A DNA stretch of 64,000 nt, taken from assembly GCA_030220185.1 (NCBI GenBank), contig JASPKZ010010276.1, positions 470,501 to 534,500 of the forward strand, in the 5' to 3' direction. Position numbers and translations under genes: made by a program. Source of the DNA: Diploptera punctata (Eukaryota; Arthropoda; Insecta; Blattodea; Blaberidae). The notes beneath the pieces are model-generated. The model had not been told where the DNA came from and did no database searches. It saw only the letters and a list, made by a program, of their open reading frames with translations. Below are positions 42,460-52,799 of this stretch, one piece after another; positions within the stretch are counted from its first letter, which is position 1, and each line of letters starts with the position of its first letter.

Positions 42460-43241
42460 ATAGCTCCCCTACGCCCTCCGGGTAAAAAGAAAACAGTCCA
42501 TAAATCCCAAAATAATGTCTAGTAAAGGGATCCCACGTTGGGAGGGGCACAGAAACACTACCAGATTCCAGCGGTAAACTTCAATACCAATCTTCCAACC
42601 ACCCCTAAATCACAATCACCACACTCGCTTTCATGTTGACTATCCAGGCGCTGAAAATCAACTCCAACTGGACTCAGTCGCCATAGTGCAACTCGGCGGT
42701 GTTCCGGGTGCTGAACCGGGTGACGATACTATAGTTGGATTGCCGGAACGCAATCCCGCTCCACCGCTTTCCAGGAATCTGTAGTTCTAGAGCCACTATG
42801 TCGGTCAGCTGGGCACTCGGGGGTCGGCCGGATCCTCCAAGCGCTCGACTGCCGAACATTCCAGGCTGCGTCGTAATGCCAATGTTAAGGAAGGGTAAAC
42901 TGAAACAAAAACAGGCGAAGACAGGAAAACGGAACCACAGACATACTAGTTCAGCATGTGACATAATACAAAATGTTTTCGTAATAAACATCTAATTTAA
43001 CATACAGATATGATCGACATGTTGTTTTTACAACGTGGCCATGGACGCTTACTAACTTCTAGTTACCCTCGTTTTAGAGTTTAGTTAGCGTCTCATTAGC
43101 AAAACCTGGACCACGTATACTGAAACTCACTCTAGCAACTCCTACAACCAAAAGGTTGGAACAATCAGCTCATATACCAATATACATAAGTAGCTTACTC
43201 AAATATCCTGAACAAATACATACAAACAAACTACGTAAAAA
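42460..43241 (-). other. Non-coding interior between gag and 3' LTR
   Basis: No pol or env motifs. The part 42660-42900 is clearly richer in GC than its surroundings and open on both strands (42735-42995 plus, 42674-42991 minus), without recognisable domains. Confidence 0.5.
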
Positions 43242-43961
43242 CTAAGATCGACACTCTCTAGAAAGATGTCCATAACGCTGACATTTCCAACATTGTAGAT
43301 TACTTTTCGATTGCCATGAAGAACGATTCGCAGAAGTATTAGATTTACTTAAATTATCAGACTTATTTTTTTTCACATATTCTAAACTCTCCATCCAAGA
43401 AAATCTCAATTTAACAACTTCACTCCAAACCTTCAACAGTATTCCTCCCATGCAACTCAAAATCGAGTTTACAAAATACTCATCAGGAACCAATTTCAAT
43501 TCGAAGATCGAGTTAAGTTTAATAAGGAAGACCACTAGCTATTCCTTATCATCACCATCGCAGGGATCAACTTTTCTAATCAACTCTCGAAAAATTCGCT
43601 GATTATTTTCCTCCATATGAGAAGAAAGGTTGGGGACCGTTCCACTAGAAAAATCCTTGATAGAGCTAAGTCTACGATCACTTATATTCTTGTTCTGTTC
43701 TGCAGAATAATCCTCTTGAATTGCGCTGTCTACAATAAACTTACGTTTTATTAATGTTTGTTCAGCCGGGGAGAGAGAATTCATATGAATTTTAAGTCGC
43801 TGACGTAGTATGTTTACATCACCTTCAACCTCAATGCCTAGTAAGCTTAACTCTCGGACGAGATTATCTTTTGATATTACATCTATCCAACTAGGCATGT
43901 TTACAAAGTACAATAAACAAAAGATGTAAATAACTATAAGCGAACGTAGCCTAGTATGCAT
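43242..43961 (-). pseudogene. gag, interrupted by one stop
   Basis: A single frame runs from 43961 to 43242 with one in-frame TAG at 43541-43539. The likely start is the Met of MPSWIDVISKDNL at about 43898. The N-terminal part (DNLVRELSLLGIEVEGDVNI, LRQRLKIHM) resembles a SAP-like helix pair. The C-terminal part ends in a CCHC zinc knuckle, CWKCQRYGHLSREC, the nucleocapsid signature that binds genomic RNA. At about 215 codons it is short for a Gag. The stop could be decay or could be read through. Confidence 0.75.
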
Positions 43962-44347
43962 AAATCACTCTCTGTTTTCGTATAAAGAAAGATGAGTCAT
44001 TATCATTTACGTAACATAATACAAACGCGTAAATTAATGCTTTTCATTAACTTTAACATAAATACCCAATATCGAAAACCAGCAAATATCCGCAGGGTAA
44101 TATCTCTGAAAAAGGATAGATTTTCTTATTCTCAACTTCATTTAGGACCATACAGAGTTTTTTACCCTAGTCTTGGTACTTGAAACCAAAACTCCAAAAC
44201 CTGAATAGAAAATATTAAATCGATATTACTAGAACCACAGTTAATAAATTACAGCATATGTTTCAATGTGAAAAATACAAAACCACACGCTCTGCGCACC
44301 TATTTGTGGGTAAGTTCCCCAAACCAACCACGCTCTGCGAAACCATT

Positions 44348-45221
44348 TGTGGGTAAGTAAACCACAGTACTGCTACCATTTGTGGGGGTGGGGACGAGAG
44401 AACCCTTATGCCATAAACACGCTCTTGCTACCATTTGTCCGGGATCTAGTTTTGTTGATGCTGTACTTATTAATGTGTTCGAGAGATACAAAGAAGTTAT
44501 CAAGTAGAAAGCAGCCTGCCTCGGGCCCATGAAAGGCAGCTATTAATTCACCTTTCTTTCCTAGATGAAAATAGATACAAATATAGATACTGATAGTCAA
44601 TTGCATACAGCGAATGAGTTGTTACAGGATAGAGAGTGATTACTATACTTGAATAATAACAAGGGGCGTAACATAAAAGATAAGCTTTTAATATAAACAA
44701 GTTTCATGCGTAAAAACAAAGTAATAAATTGAATAACAAAACATATCTCTTGATCATTCTATCAAGCATAGCTTACGAAAATAACTAAATGAATAACATA
44801 CCATACACATAATCTCATTCACACATCCAAGCCTTCAGGAATCCTTTTCTTCTGTCCATAGCTGGATTAATTCAAAGTCGACTTCTTCTTAGTCATAATC
44901 CACTTGTCTATATACAGATCACCAATTCAAGTTCTTTAACTGCATGGTGAGCTAAAGCTGGATTCGCGTATTGAATCCGCTTTTGGAATAACTAAGCGCC
45001 ACTTGCTAGGCCGATCGAATGATGATGTTCGGTAAGAGTACACTGCCTATAAAGGTTCGCAAATAGGGGGGATATGCGCTGTAGAGATGCGCGGTAGAAA
45101 GGATGAAAAGGGAAGGGTTAGCCACACGGAAAAGAGGACATTGGCATAATTCACAAATGTTCTGTAGTAGGGAGGAGAACAAAGATACCACACTGAACCG
45201 CAAAAAGGTACTTTCGGTTCA
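44348..45221 (-). repeat. 5' LTR of the Gag-only element
   Basis: Direct repeat of the 3' LTR. Just inside it (44290-44347) a short stretch containing TTACCCACAAATGG/TAGG and CGCAGAGCGTG is duplicated. Confidence 0.85.
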
Positions 45222-45555
45222 TACTTGTTCAATAATTTCATCTCTAATTACTATTTTTGCACGCAGAGTATTTCTTCCACAAAATGCCATTACTTTTGTT
45301 TTGCTTATTGAAATTTTAAAATTATAATCGCTACATATTGCATTTAGTTTGTAAGCAGCCAATTGTAACAGATCTTCATCATGGTGTATTAAGACTAGAT
45401 AATCGGCGAAAAGTAAGTTATTAATACTTGAGTTATTGTTCAATCTAAGGCCATAGTCCATTATAATTTTCTATTGTTTCACAATGTCGTCGATATATAT
45501 ATTAAGAAGAGTGGGCGATAGACTACACCCTTGTCTAACTCCTTGACATATTATC

Positions 45556-45769
45556 AATGTTTACACATATTTTTGGCCTAAAGCTTTATTCTCCTTCTCC
45601 ACTCGTCCCTACTAATCCACTTCATGTCCTCCAGTCCTCTTGTTCTCATTCTAGTTCTTATTCCTCGCATCCATAGATTTCGAAGCCTTCCTTTCTTTCT
45701 TCTTCCAGATGGACACTTCCAATTTTTTCTGGATAATATTTCGTATTGCATTCGTCGTACATGCCCATA
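45556..45769 (-). pseudogene. LINE 3' fragment (WMxxIRT-type tail)
   Basis: 67 open codons: WYGHVRRMQYEILSRKNW, CPSGRRKKGRLRNLWMRGIR, TRGLEDMKWISRDEWRRR. The same family occurs at 14355 and 60116. The 3' end has ATGTTTACACAT. It abuts the DNA transposon at 45770. Confidence 0.7.
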
Positions 45770-46647
45770 CCAGTGTTTCATAAAGGATGGGGCAAACTTA
45801 AATGGTTGAAATTACACGATAATAGAAGCAACAATATCCCAATAAACATGGGTCCGTAAACGAGCCGTTTGCGAGATAATTACGAATGTATGGTTACAAG
45901 CCGCCACTGACTTCATTGTAAACATCGTCCTAGTTAGTAGAAATGTATTTGAATTTAGACTTTACTATTAATTTTTCACCTCATTTAGTTCACATTTCTC
46001 AGTTCACTTTACTTATGGGTTACCTGTTAAAGGAGATGTTAAAGTGTCTTCCTTGCATCTGGATGCAATACTGAGCTCGTCTCTGCAATGAATGTCAAAT
46101 TCTTTCGAAAACCCCCTGGATCATTTCTGAATTTTTGACAAGCATGTATAACTCTCTGCTCCAGTTCTTCAATCGTGTTAACGGGTGTGCTGTACACTTC
46201 GCTTTTGAGGTGACCCCAGTCATAAAAATCCAGGTGATCTTGGAGGCCAAGGTACAGATCCGCCTCGACCTATCCATCTTTGGCCGTATCTGCGCGTTAG
46301 ATGCCGTCTCACAGCAGCAGCAAAATGTGCCGGAGCTCCATCATGCATGTACCACAAACTCCGACGTTGCTGAAGGGAAACATCCTCAAGCAATCCTGGA
46401 AGATGACGCCGCAGAAACCTAAGGTACCTCCGTCCATTAAGTTTTCGTGGAAGAATATGTGGCCCAATGAGATAATCACCTAGTACGATGTTACAAACAA
46501 TGACGTCAGTGGCGGCTTGTAACCGTACATTCGTAATTATCTCGCAAACGGCTCGTTTGCGGACCCATATTTATTGGGACATTGTTGCTTCTATTATCGT
46601 GTACTTTCAACCATTTAAGTTTGCGCCATCCTTTATGAAACACCCTG
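45770..46647 (-). mobile_element. Tc1/mariner-like DNA transposon with long TIRs
   Basis: Inverted repeats of about 145 bp (45770 to about 45913 and about 46502-46647) match almost throughout: GTTTCATAAAGGATGG, ACTTAAATGGTTGAAA, CGATAATAGAAGCAACAAT, GAGCCGTTTGCGAGATAAT. TA flanks both ends (45768-45769, 46648-46649), and the right end reads CACCCTGTA. The interior encodes a decayed transposase on the minus strand. Confidence 0.8.
45960..46480 (-). pseudogene. Transposase C-terminal half, decayed
   Basis: The minus strand gives, across frames, HILPRKLNGGTLGF, VGVCGTCMMELRHILLLL, EADLYLGLQDHLDFYDWGHL, KSEVYSTPVNTIEELEQRV, ACQKFRNDPGGF. This is the end of a DDE transposase (pathogen-free insect Tc1/mariner-like type); the block DFxxWGHLKSxVYxTPV also occurs at 23400. 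Stops and frameshifts are present. Confidence 0.7.
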
Positions 46648-46670
46648 TATATATACAGATATATATATAT

Positions 46671-46979
46671 ATATCCATCCATCCATCCATAGTAATTCTG
46701 CCCGATAGCAGGTCTTTCATTGCAATCATAGCATTTTCATGCTATGCTTGCAGCTTTACTAGGGAAGTGTAGGTGTGGTAGCTTCTCGTTGCTTCCCACA
46801 CCGGTAAAGGATGATGATGATAATGATAAGGATGATGATGGTGATGATGACCATATGATTTCGGGGACCGTTTGGGCCTTATAGTTTTCCTGACATTTGT
46901 CTTACAGGTGAGGAAACCCCCCGATAAAAACCTCACCCAGAAAAACTGCCCCGACCGGATATCGAACCCGGGCCCGCTG
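46671..46979 (-). mobile_element. SINE-1 copy, head-to-head with the next
   Basis: The minus copy runs from its GGATGG tail (46671-46692) to the B-box part of the head, GATATCGAACCCGGGCCCGC, where it stops. The A-box part is missing and the sequence passes directly into the plus-strand copy. Confidence 0.85.
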
Positions 46980-47325
46980 TGGTCTCGAGGTAGCGTGCTG
47001 CCTTGTCACGTAGCGGGCCCGGGTTCGATCCCCGGTCCGGGCAGTTTTTCTGGGTGAGGTTTTTATCGGGGTTTTTCCTCACTTGTAAGACAAACGTCAG
47101 GAAAACTATAAGGCACAAACGGTCCACGAAATCATATGGCCATCATCATCATCATCATCATCCTTATCATTATCATCATCATCTTTCACCGGTGTGGAAA
47201 GCAACGGGAAGCTACTACACCTATAATTTCCTAGTAAAGCTTCAAGCATAGCATGAAAATACTACTCGTATGATTGCAGTGAAAGACCTTCGCTCGGGCA
47301 GATTTACTATCAATGGATGGATATA
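46976..47325 (+). mobile_element. SINE-1 copy, head-to-head with the previous
   Basis: Head CTCGAGGTAGCGTGCTGCC and B box GGGTTCGATCCCCGG, full body, and a degraded terminal hairpin (CTTCG-CTCG-GGCAG). It joins the inverted neighbour within GGGCCCGCTG with no spacer. Confidence 0.85.
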
Positions 47326-47334
47326 TATATATAT

Positions 47335-47530
47335 GTATGAATGGCAGAAGAGGGACTCCCAAGAAAAATACCAGAATTGGTATCCACCAGATAGAAGAAG
47401 AATAAGAATAAGAAGAAGAAGATGAAAAGGTCAACAATAAGACAGATTGATGGTATTTTAAGCAGTATGAGGGGTGAAAAATATACGTTGGAGATTGGAA
47501 TGACAAAGAAATGTAGAGAACGAGAGTAGA
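47335..47530 (+). pseudogene. Possible LINE 3' fragment
   Basis: Weak: frames give RLPKKIPELVST, a Lys-rich degraded block and TIRQIDGILSSM. It resembles LINE tails but has no diagnostic GRP..RW block. Confidence 0.3.
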
Positions 47531-47711
47531 TTAATTGGCTGCTAGAAGATAATTATGAAACTCTGTGAAATTTACTAAATTAATTAAATATATCTACATC
47601 AGATCATAATTGACTGATGTAAAATTAAGGTATTTATGACTTAAAGTAATTTTCCCCAAAATACGGTTATTCATTTATTTTATAATATAACTTTGTTTTT
47701 TTTTATTTTTA

Positions 47712-48560
47712 CTAGCTAATATCCGGCGTGCGCTGCTACTCCTAAATAAATGTTGACGTGTTTTTACCACCAGCCATGAGCTATTATGCTTGCCCGGGAA
47801 TCTGCTTATCCCGATCCTCTTAGCATCAATGAAAGACAAAAATGGTTATAAGGAGTTAACCATAGAAGATAAATATATGTTGTCGCTGACATTTTTGTAC
47901 ATTTTTGCGATATTCAATTATGTGTACATTAATTTGGTGTATTTGTTATGGTTTAGGCAGCGTAAGCCATTTAAGCGTCTAAATAGGGACTTTATTTCAC
48001 GTTTTTCACTACAAAGGGTGATTTTTAGGGGTAAAGGGGTTGAGTATTATAATTGTCTTATAGCGTAAGTTCATACCCGGAATCTCCTGAACATTTTTCA
48101 AAAAGCCCCATCTCAATAGGATGAACGGTATGGCAGAGCACGCTTGCCCGGTAATCTACTTATCCCGATCTGTTTGGTATCAATGAAAGACAAAAGTGGT
48201 TATTGTGAGTGATCCATAAAAGATGAACATATGCTTTCGCGGACTTTTTTTGCAGAGTATTTTTTAGATATTCGATTCTGTGTACATTAATTTGGTGTAT
48301 TTGTTATGGTTTAGGCAGTGTAAGCCATTTAAGTGTCAAAATAGGGACTTTATTTTACTTTATCACTACGAAGGGTCATTTTTAGGGATGAAGGGGTTGA
48401 ATATAACAAATATCACCAGTCTCTTTTAGCCTATGTTCATCTCGGGAATCTCCTGAACATTTTGCAAAAACCCCATCACAATCGGATCAACGGTATGGCC
48501 GAGCATAAAGTAGAAGCAAACAAACAAACATTCATTTTTATATGTATTAGATATAAGCAT
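47712..48560 (+). repeat. Interspersed repeat with internal tandem duplication
   Basis: It starts TACTAGCTAATATCCGGCGT, as does the repeat at 63436 (TACTAGCTAATACCCGGCGT). The interior holds a unit of about 355 bp twice (from about 47786 and about 48141: GCTTGCCCGG.AATCT, ATCAATGAAAGACAAAA, GTACATTAATTTGGTGTATT). It ends AAACAAACAAACATTC. The class is unknown. Confidence 0.6.
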
Positions 48561-48869
48561 ATACTTGAAATGTTATAAATGTTTTCCAGCTCCCTTTCAT
48601 AACAAAAATTGAAACACTATGTATATATTTTCAAGAAAATTAAATTATTTAGTCTAGCTATATTTATCGGACCTTCTAACTAATAACTTATATTTATTTT
48701 TGATATTTTTATATTTTACTTGTTTTAAAAACGTTTATGCTTGTCAAATCTCAAACAGCTATTTTCCAGATATTGTAATAATTTTGCCTGTTATGTAGCT
48801 ATAGTATTTACAGGAGTTAAAGTATCAGAAAACCATGTGCAGTCGAATAATATATTAAGGAATGGTTAT
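48561..48869. other. AT-rich spacer, no gene seen
   Basis: Nothing recognisable. Confidence 0.45.
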
Positions 48870-49080
48870 ATATGAGGAAACAATAATGGGATGCGCATAT
48901 AATCAAGATGGACAAGGATAGAATTGTCAAATCTGCAAGGGTAATCTGCTTAGGGGCAGACGACAACAGTGACTTCCAGAAAGCGGTGGTATGAAGATCA
49001 AAAGATGTGGCAATAAAAATTGAAGAAAGAATAGGTTTAAACCTATAATAGAAGAAAGAAGAAGAAGATGATCTATGGTA
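48870..49080 (+). pseudogene. LINE 3' fragment, decayed
   Basis: The frames read HIIKMDKDRIVKSAR and, later, KRWYEDQK- and IKIEERIGLN-like blocks, then an AAG trinucleotide tail. Short and broken. Confidence 0.5.
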
Positions 49081-49148
49081 TTTTTATATCTTTAGTAATG
49101 TACTTCTAAATGTATAATCTTCTCCAGTTAATTTTCTATTAAAAATTG

Positions 49149-49164
49149 TATTAATTAATTTCAG
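49149..49164 (+). repeat. Target duplication of RTE-B copy, left
   Basis: TATTAATTAATTTCAG, repeated at 49791-49806. Confidence 0.85.
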
Positions 49165-49790
49165 CAAATACCTAGGAACAATAATCACAAATAGGAATGA
49201 GATGCACAAAGAGATTAAACGTAGGCTCAATTCTGGAAATGCATGCTATTATGCTTTGCAGAGACTTTTGATGTCCCAACTCCTTTCAAAAAACGTTAAG
49301 CTGAAAATATATAAAACTATTATTCTACCAGTTATATTATATGGTTGCGAAACATGGACTCTTACTTTAAGGGAGGAAAGGAGATTACGAGTATTTGAGA
49401 ATAAAGTTCTTAGGAAAATTTTTGGACCAAAGAGAGATGAACAGACAGGTGAACGGAGAAGACTACATAACAACGAACTACATGGTCTGTATAGGAAGCC
49501 AGATATAATAAGAACAGTTAAGTCTCGTAGACTGCGATGGGCAGGACATGTTGCGCGTATGGGGAATGAAAGACATGCATGGAAACTTCTTGTAGGAAAG
49601 CCAGAAGGAAAACGCCCAGTTAGTAGACCAAGAATGAGGTGGGAGAACAACATTAACTATGATTTGAGGGAAGTAGATTATACAGGGAATGATTGTAAAG
49701 CATTAGCTCAGGATAGGGATGTATGGATAGCTTATGTCCGAGCGGCCATGAACCTACGGGTTCGATAGTGCCAGTGAGTAAGTAAGTAAG
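49165..49790 (+). mobile_element. RTE-B LINE, short 5'-truncated copy
   Basis: A 16-bp target duplication defines it. It holds the last part of RTE-B: an intact frame from 49202 to 49768 with KRRLNSGNACYYALQRLLMS, YGCETWTLTLREERRL, RRLRWAGHVARMGNERHA, RPRMRWENN and LRVR. The terminal hairpin is GAACC-UACG-GGUUC, followed by a (GTAA)n tail. It keeps the four codons lost from the copy at 15034, and the frame is intact. Confidence 0.9.
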
Positions 49791-49799
49791 TATTAATTA

Positions 49800-50250
49800 A
49801 TTTCAGAATTGTTTCTGTTATATACACAGGTATCCTCAACCAAAATATACAATTTGTTTCTTCCACTGCCTTGCGTGTCTGCTTCTATCATATTCCTCTT
49901 CTTCATGTTGTCTTGAATTCCCTTTATCCACGTTGGCTTTGGTCTACCATGTTTCCCTTTTCCAGGTTGTATGCATTTCTGTACTTCTTTGTTTGTGTCT
50001 GTGTCCCTCCTTCTCATTATATGCCCATACCATCTTAGTTGGATTTCTTCAATCTCTTGTACAATATCCTTTTCTACATTCGTAATTTCTCTTATTGTAT
50101 TACTTTTTTATTTTGTCTAATTTTTATATTCTTGCCGATCTTCTTAAAAAGTCCGTTTCTTTGACTAATAATTTATTTCAGTGTTTTTTCTTCAACGTCC
50201 ATGTTTCCGCAACATGCAATAACATACTCTTCACAACTAATAAAAATATA
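49800..50250 (-). pseudogene. LINE 3' fragment (GRPKPTW-type tail)
   Basis: An open part at 50017-49793 reads MRRRDTDTNKEVQKCIQPGK, HGRPKPTWIKGIQDNMKKR, then GSGRNKLYILVED. Upstream pieces (KETDFLRRSAR, LLHVAETWTL-like) lie in other frames. It is a different LINE family from RTE-A and RTE-B. Confidence 0.6.
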
Positions 50251-50807
50251 AACTGCTTTCAATCGCTCGTTAAAGCGTAAAAAGTAACCAATTATAATAA
50301 AATCTAAGTTTATCTAAGTTTATTTTTCCTGTTATAAATTTCACGTACGTGGTTGAATTTACAAGCAGTGCAATATGATGTGGATATTAATATCAAACTC
50401 GTATTTATGGTGTTTTGAAACTGAGTGTATGATTTCCTTGTCATATTTGTGATTGTGTCCATATCAGTCAAGCTGTCTATTATAATCCTCATCACGTCAT
50501 CCAGTTGGCTGAATTGCATTGTTTACTAGAAAGTTTGCTAGGAATTTGAGATTGACAAGGCGACAAGCAGGATCTATATCATACTCTCCCAGTCTCCTTG
50601 TAGCCAGTAGCTTTGTGCACACCTCTTCACTTATTGCACCCCTCAGTTCTGTATACAGTGTGTTCATTTCATCAAATATCTCGAAATTAGATCACAGCTC
50701 TGATTCGAATTTCTGTCAAAATATTAGCCAGTCCATTTAGACAATATTAAGACCATAGAATATAATACTGTCATTCAAATCAGGTATATCAAGCTTGCTC
50801 AATAATT
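50251..50807. other. Unassigned region
   Basis: Short frames on both strands (50310-50519 minus, 50519-50740 plus) without recognisable motifs. Confidence 0.4.
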
Positions 50808-50884
50808 TGCTCTAACCTCGACTTCATCATTACCCAGTGTAAGGTACATATATTAATTGGTGTTTCTCGTATAATTTATCATTT

Positions 50885-50956
50885 TTATATTATATTATTA
50901 TTATTATCATTATTATTATTATCATTATTATTATATTATTTTCATTATTATTATTA

Positions 50957-51004
<48 letters not shown>

Positions 51005-51005
51005 T
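50885..51005. repeat. (ATT)n microsatellite in CR1-C 3' UTR
   Basis: Long imperfect ATT repeat, at the same place as the AAT repeat in the minus copy (838-902). Confidence 0.85.
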
Positions 51006-51118
51006 TATTGTAAGTATTATTATTGTCATTATCGTATAAAATATTTGTTTGTACATGAAATTTACATTGCCACATTTAGTGTATCTTTAACCGTTTATAA
51101 TTAGTATAGTGTATATAT

Positions 51119-51345
51119 TCTTCTTCTTCTTCTTCTTCTTCACTTCACGGGCTAGGAAAATTGCCTGTTCCGCCTCACAGTTGTTCTGTCCATCTTTTCA
51201 CTGGCCTTCCTACATTCCTGGAACCTCTTGGCTTGTAGTTGAATGCTGCTCTTGGTAATCTTGATATATTCATTCTTTCCACATGTGTAAACCATTTCTC
51301 TCTATATTCTCTGATTTTCTCATCCAATGGATATATATTTGTCAA
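51119..51345 (-). pseudogene. RTE-A-type LINE, 3' fragment
   Basis: The minus strand reads NIYPLDEKIREYREKWFTH, VERMNISRLPRAAFNYKPRG, SRNVGRPVKRWTEQL, then CGGAACAGGCAATTTTCC and an AAG-type tail. Inserted in the CR1-C 3' UTR. Confidence 0.7.
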
Positions 51346-51421
51346 ATATTTATTTTTATTTGTGCTGATTGAGTGGAAGAGAAGCCTTATGGCCTTAACT
51401 CTGACAGAATAAATAAAACAT

Positions 51422-51447
51422 TATATTATTATTATTATTATTATTAC

Positions 51448-51512
<65 letters not shown>
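51422..51512. repeat. (ATT)n microsatellite, LINE tail
   Basis: About 30 ATT units directly after the CR1-C 3' terminus. Confidence 0.9.
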
Positions 51513-51515
<3 letters not shown>

Positions 51516-51744
51516 CTATATTATCTACTCTGAGTTGGCTTGGGGTCCGGGATGACTTAAGGCAGCAGTGAGGGTTTGTCACGCTAAGATTATATGTGTG
51601 TGCTGTGCATTAAAGTTGTCCCTACTACAAATAGATAATGTAAGCATTAGGGACTATTCCCTTACAAGTAGAACATAAAGCAGCGAGTTACTTGTTTTAT
51701 TTGTTACATTGTGCAAATTGTTTTCATATTTATATACATACACA

Positions 51745-52000
51745 ATTCTTTTGTACGTGTGTTTGTCACTGAACTCCTCCTAAACGACTGGATCAATTTT
51801 ATTTTTTTTTGTGCATGTTTGATTGGGTCCCTCGATGGTTAAGATTTAAAATTGGATCCTCTAAAACCATTAGGTGTAGGAATTGACCTGAAATGAAAAT
51901 TGAAAAATCGCTCTTGCGGTTACATTTATCGATATTTCACAACGAAACTCAGCGTATCCAATTAAAATGGTTCCAGGTAGGTATTATCCAAAAATGACCG
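51745..52000 (-). repeat. Interspersed repeat, related to 63436-63800
   Basis: CTAAAACCATTAGGTGTAGG, CTGAAATGAAAATT, TTTCACAACGAAACTCAG and CCAATTAAAATGG are reverse complements of blocks at 63630-63745. It is the same unknown repeat family in opposite orientation. Confidence 0.6.
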
Positions 52001-52289
52001 AAATGTAACAATTAGAAGTGGAGGTTTACGTGAACGCCATGTTTGGTGTGTCTTAGCGTATACCATACAATTTAATTAACCTCTAATATTTCATTTATTT
52101 AGGCGTAGCAATTCAAGTAGTTTTATAAATAGCTAATTTAACACGACATAAAATTTATAGAAATAACACACTCAAAATAGTATTGCATGTAGATGATTCG
52201 TTACCTTTGTCACATCAGATGATGATTTTACAGATGGAATTGTTCGATTAAACAACAGAGACAAGAAATACCAGGGCATGCAATAAGGA
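52001..52289. other. Spacer, no gene seen
   Basis: Nothing recognisable. Confidence 0.4.
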
Positions 52290-52780
52290 AGGTAGTACTG
52301 TTGTAAATCAGCGATCTTAGTGGTGACAATTGTAATACTGTAGTATGTTGTTGAGCAGTTTTTGTAGTATAAGTCTGTGATATTGAAAGTCCCTAAATAG
52401 CAATATTTTGTGAATACATTTACTGTTTCTCACATTTAGTAAATAATACCTCCCAAAAAATATGTTCAGTAGAAATTGTATAGAAGATGGAATTGGGAAG
52501 TACTCGAACATCCACCAAATTCATCAACATGAGTTTTTGTGACTTTAACGGATTCTCAAAGATCAAAGAACCTCTACAAGGCATTCGATTTCAATCGAGA
52601 GCTAATATCCAGAAAGCTCTAGATCGATCTGTGGAATAGATATCCAGAAATGGTGCTTCAGATGGGGTGCGCCATATTCCAAAAATTGCTAGCTTATAGT
52701 TGACATGACAGAAGAATATAAATGAAGTTCGTAATGTCGAAAATAACCTAAATAAATGTTTTATGATGTTATAATAGTGT
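52290..52780 (+). pseudogene. mariner-like fragment, copy 2
   Basis: Homologous to 35395-35790. The coding end reads GIGKYSNIHQI and, in a neighbouring frame, TSTNSSTxMSxCDF-like, then SKIKEPLQGIRFQSRANIQK and ALDRSVE. The end of the transposase is better kept here than in copy 1. It lacks the N-terminal part. Confidence 0.6.
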
Positions 52781-52799
52781 TGATTACTTATTGAATGGC

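Larger units (their letters stand above)
41586..45221 (-). mobile_element. Gag-only LTR retrotransposon
   Basis: Two direct repeats of 874 bp (41586-42459 and 44348-45221) are flanked by TACT on both sides (41582-41585, 45222-45225). On the minus strand the order is 5' LTR, TGGTTTCGCAGAGCG (possible primer site), gag, a non-coding GC-richer stretch, a purine-rich tract (AGGGCGTAGGGGAGC) and the 3' LTR. Pol is absent: the interior is only 1,888 bp. The LTRs differ at only a few positions that I noticed, so the insertion is recent. It must have used enzymes from another element. Confidence 0.85.
36295..45548 (-). mobile_element. RTE-A-like LINE split by two LTR-type elements
   Basis: Three minus-strand pieces of one LINE fit together: 45548-45226 (RT end: NNLLFADYLVLIHHDED, KTKVMAFCGRNTLRAK, IIEQV), 41581-41250 (FKYLG-like start, MAAPVLLYGSESWITTTKQ, EMKFLGKVKGCSRMDQIRNE, IREELQIYSIKEKI) and 36490-36295 (QWKEHVERMEESRLPNKI, RRDVGRPRKRW). 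The joints coincide exactly with the two insertions and their target duplications. The end carries the clade hairpin GGCAA/TTGCC (36324-36336) and an AAG tail. The copy is 5'-truncated and degraded. Confidence 0.8.
50808..51512 (+). mobile_element. CR1-C LINE 3' UTR, split by another LINE
   Basis: 50808-51117 and 51350-51420 match the 3' UTR of the copy at 662-1207: CCAGTGTAAGG, TTAATTGGTGTTTCTCGTAT, TTATAATTAGTATAGTGTAT and then TGAGTGGAAGAGAAGCC, TTATGGCCTTAACTCTG, AATAAATAAAAC with an (ATT)n tail (51422-51512). The LINE fragment at 51119-51345 interrupts it. No coding part remains. Confidence 0.7.

Noticed and set aside
50885..51005. CRISPR-like repeated array
   Set aside because: Simple trinucleotide repeats without spacers; no repeat-spacer architecture exists anywhere in the window.
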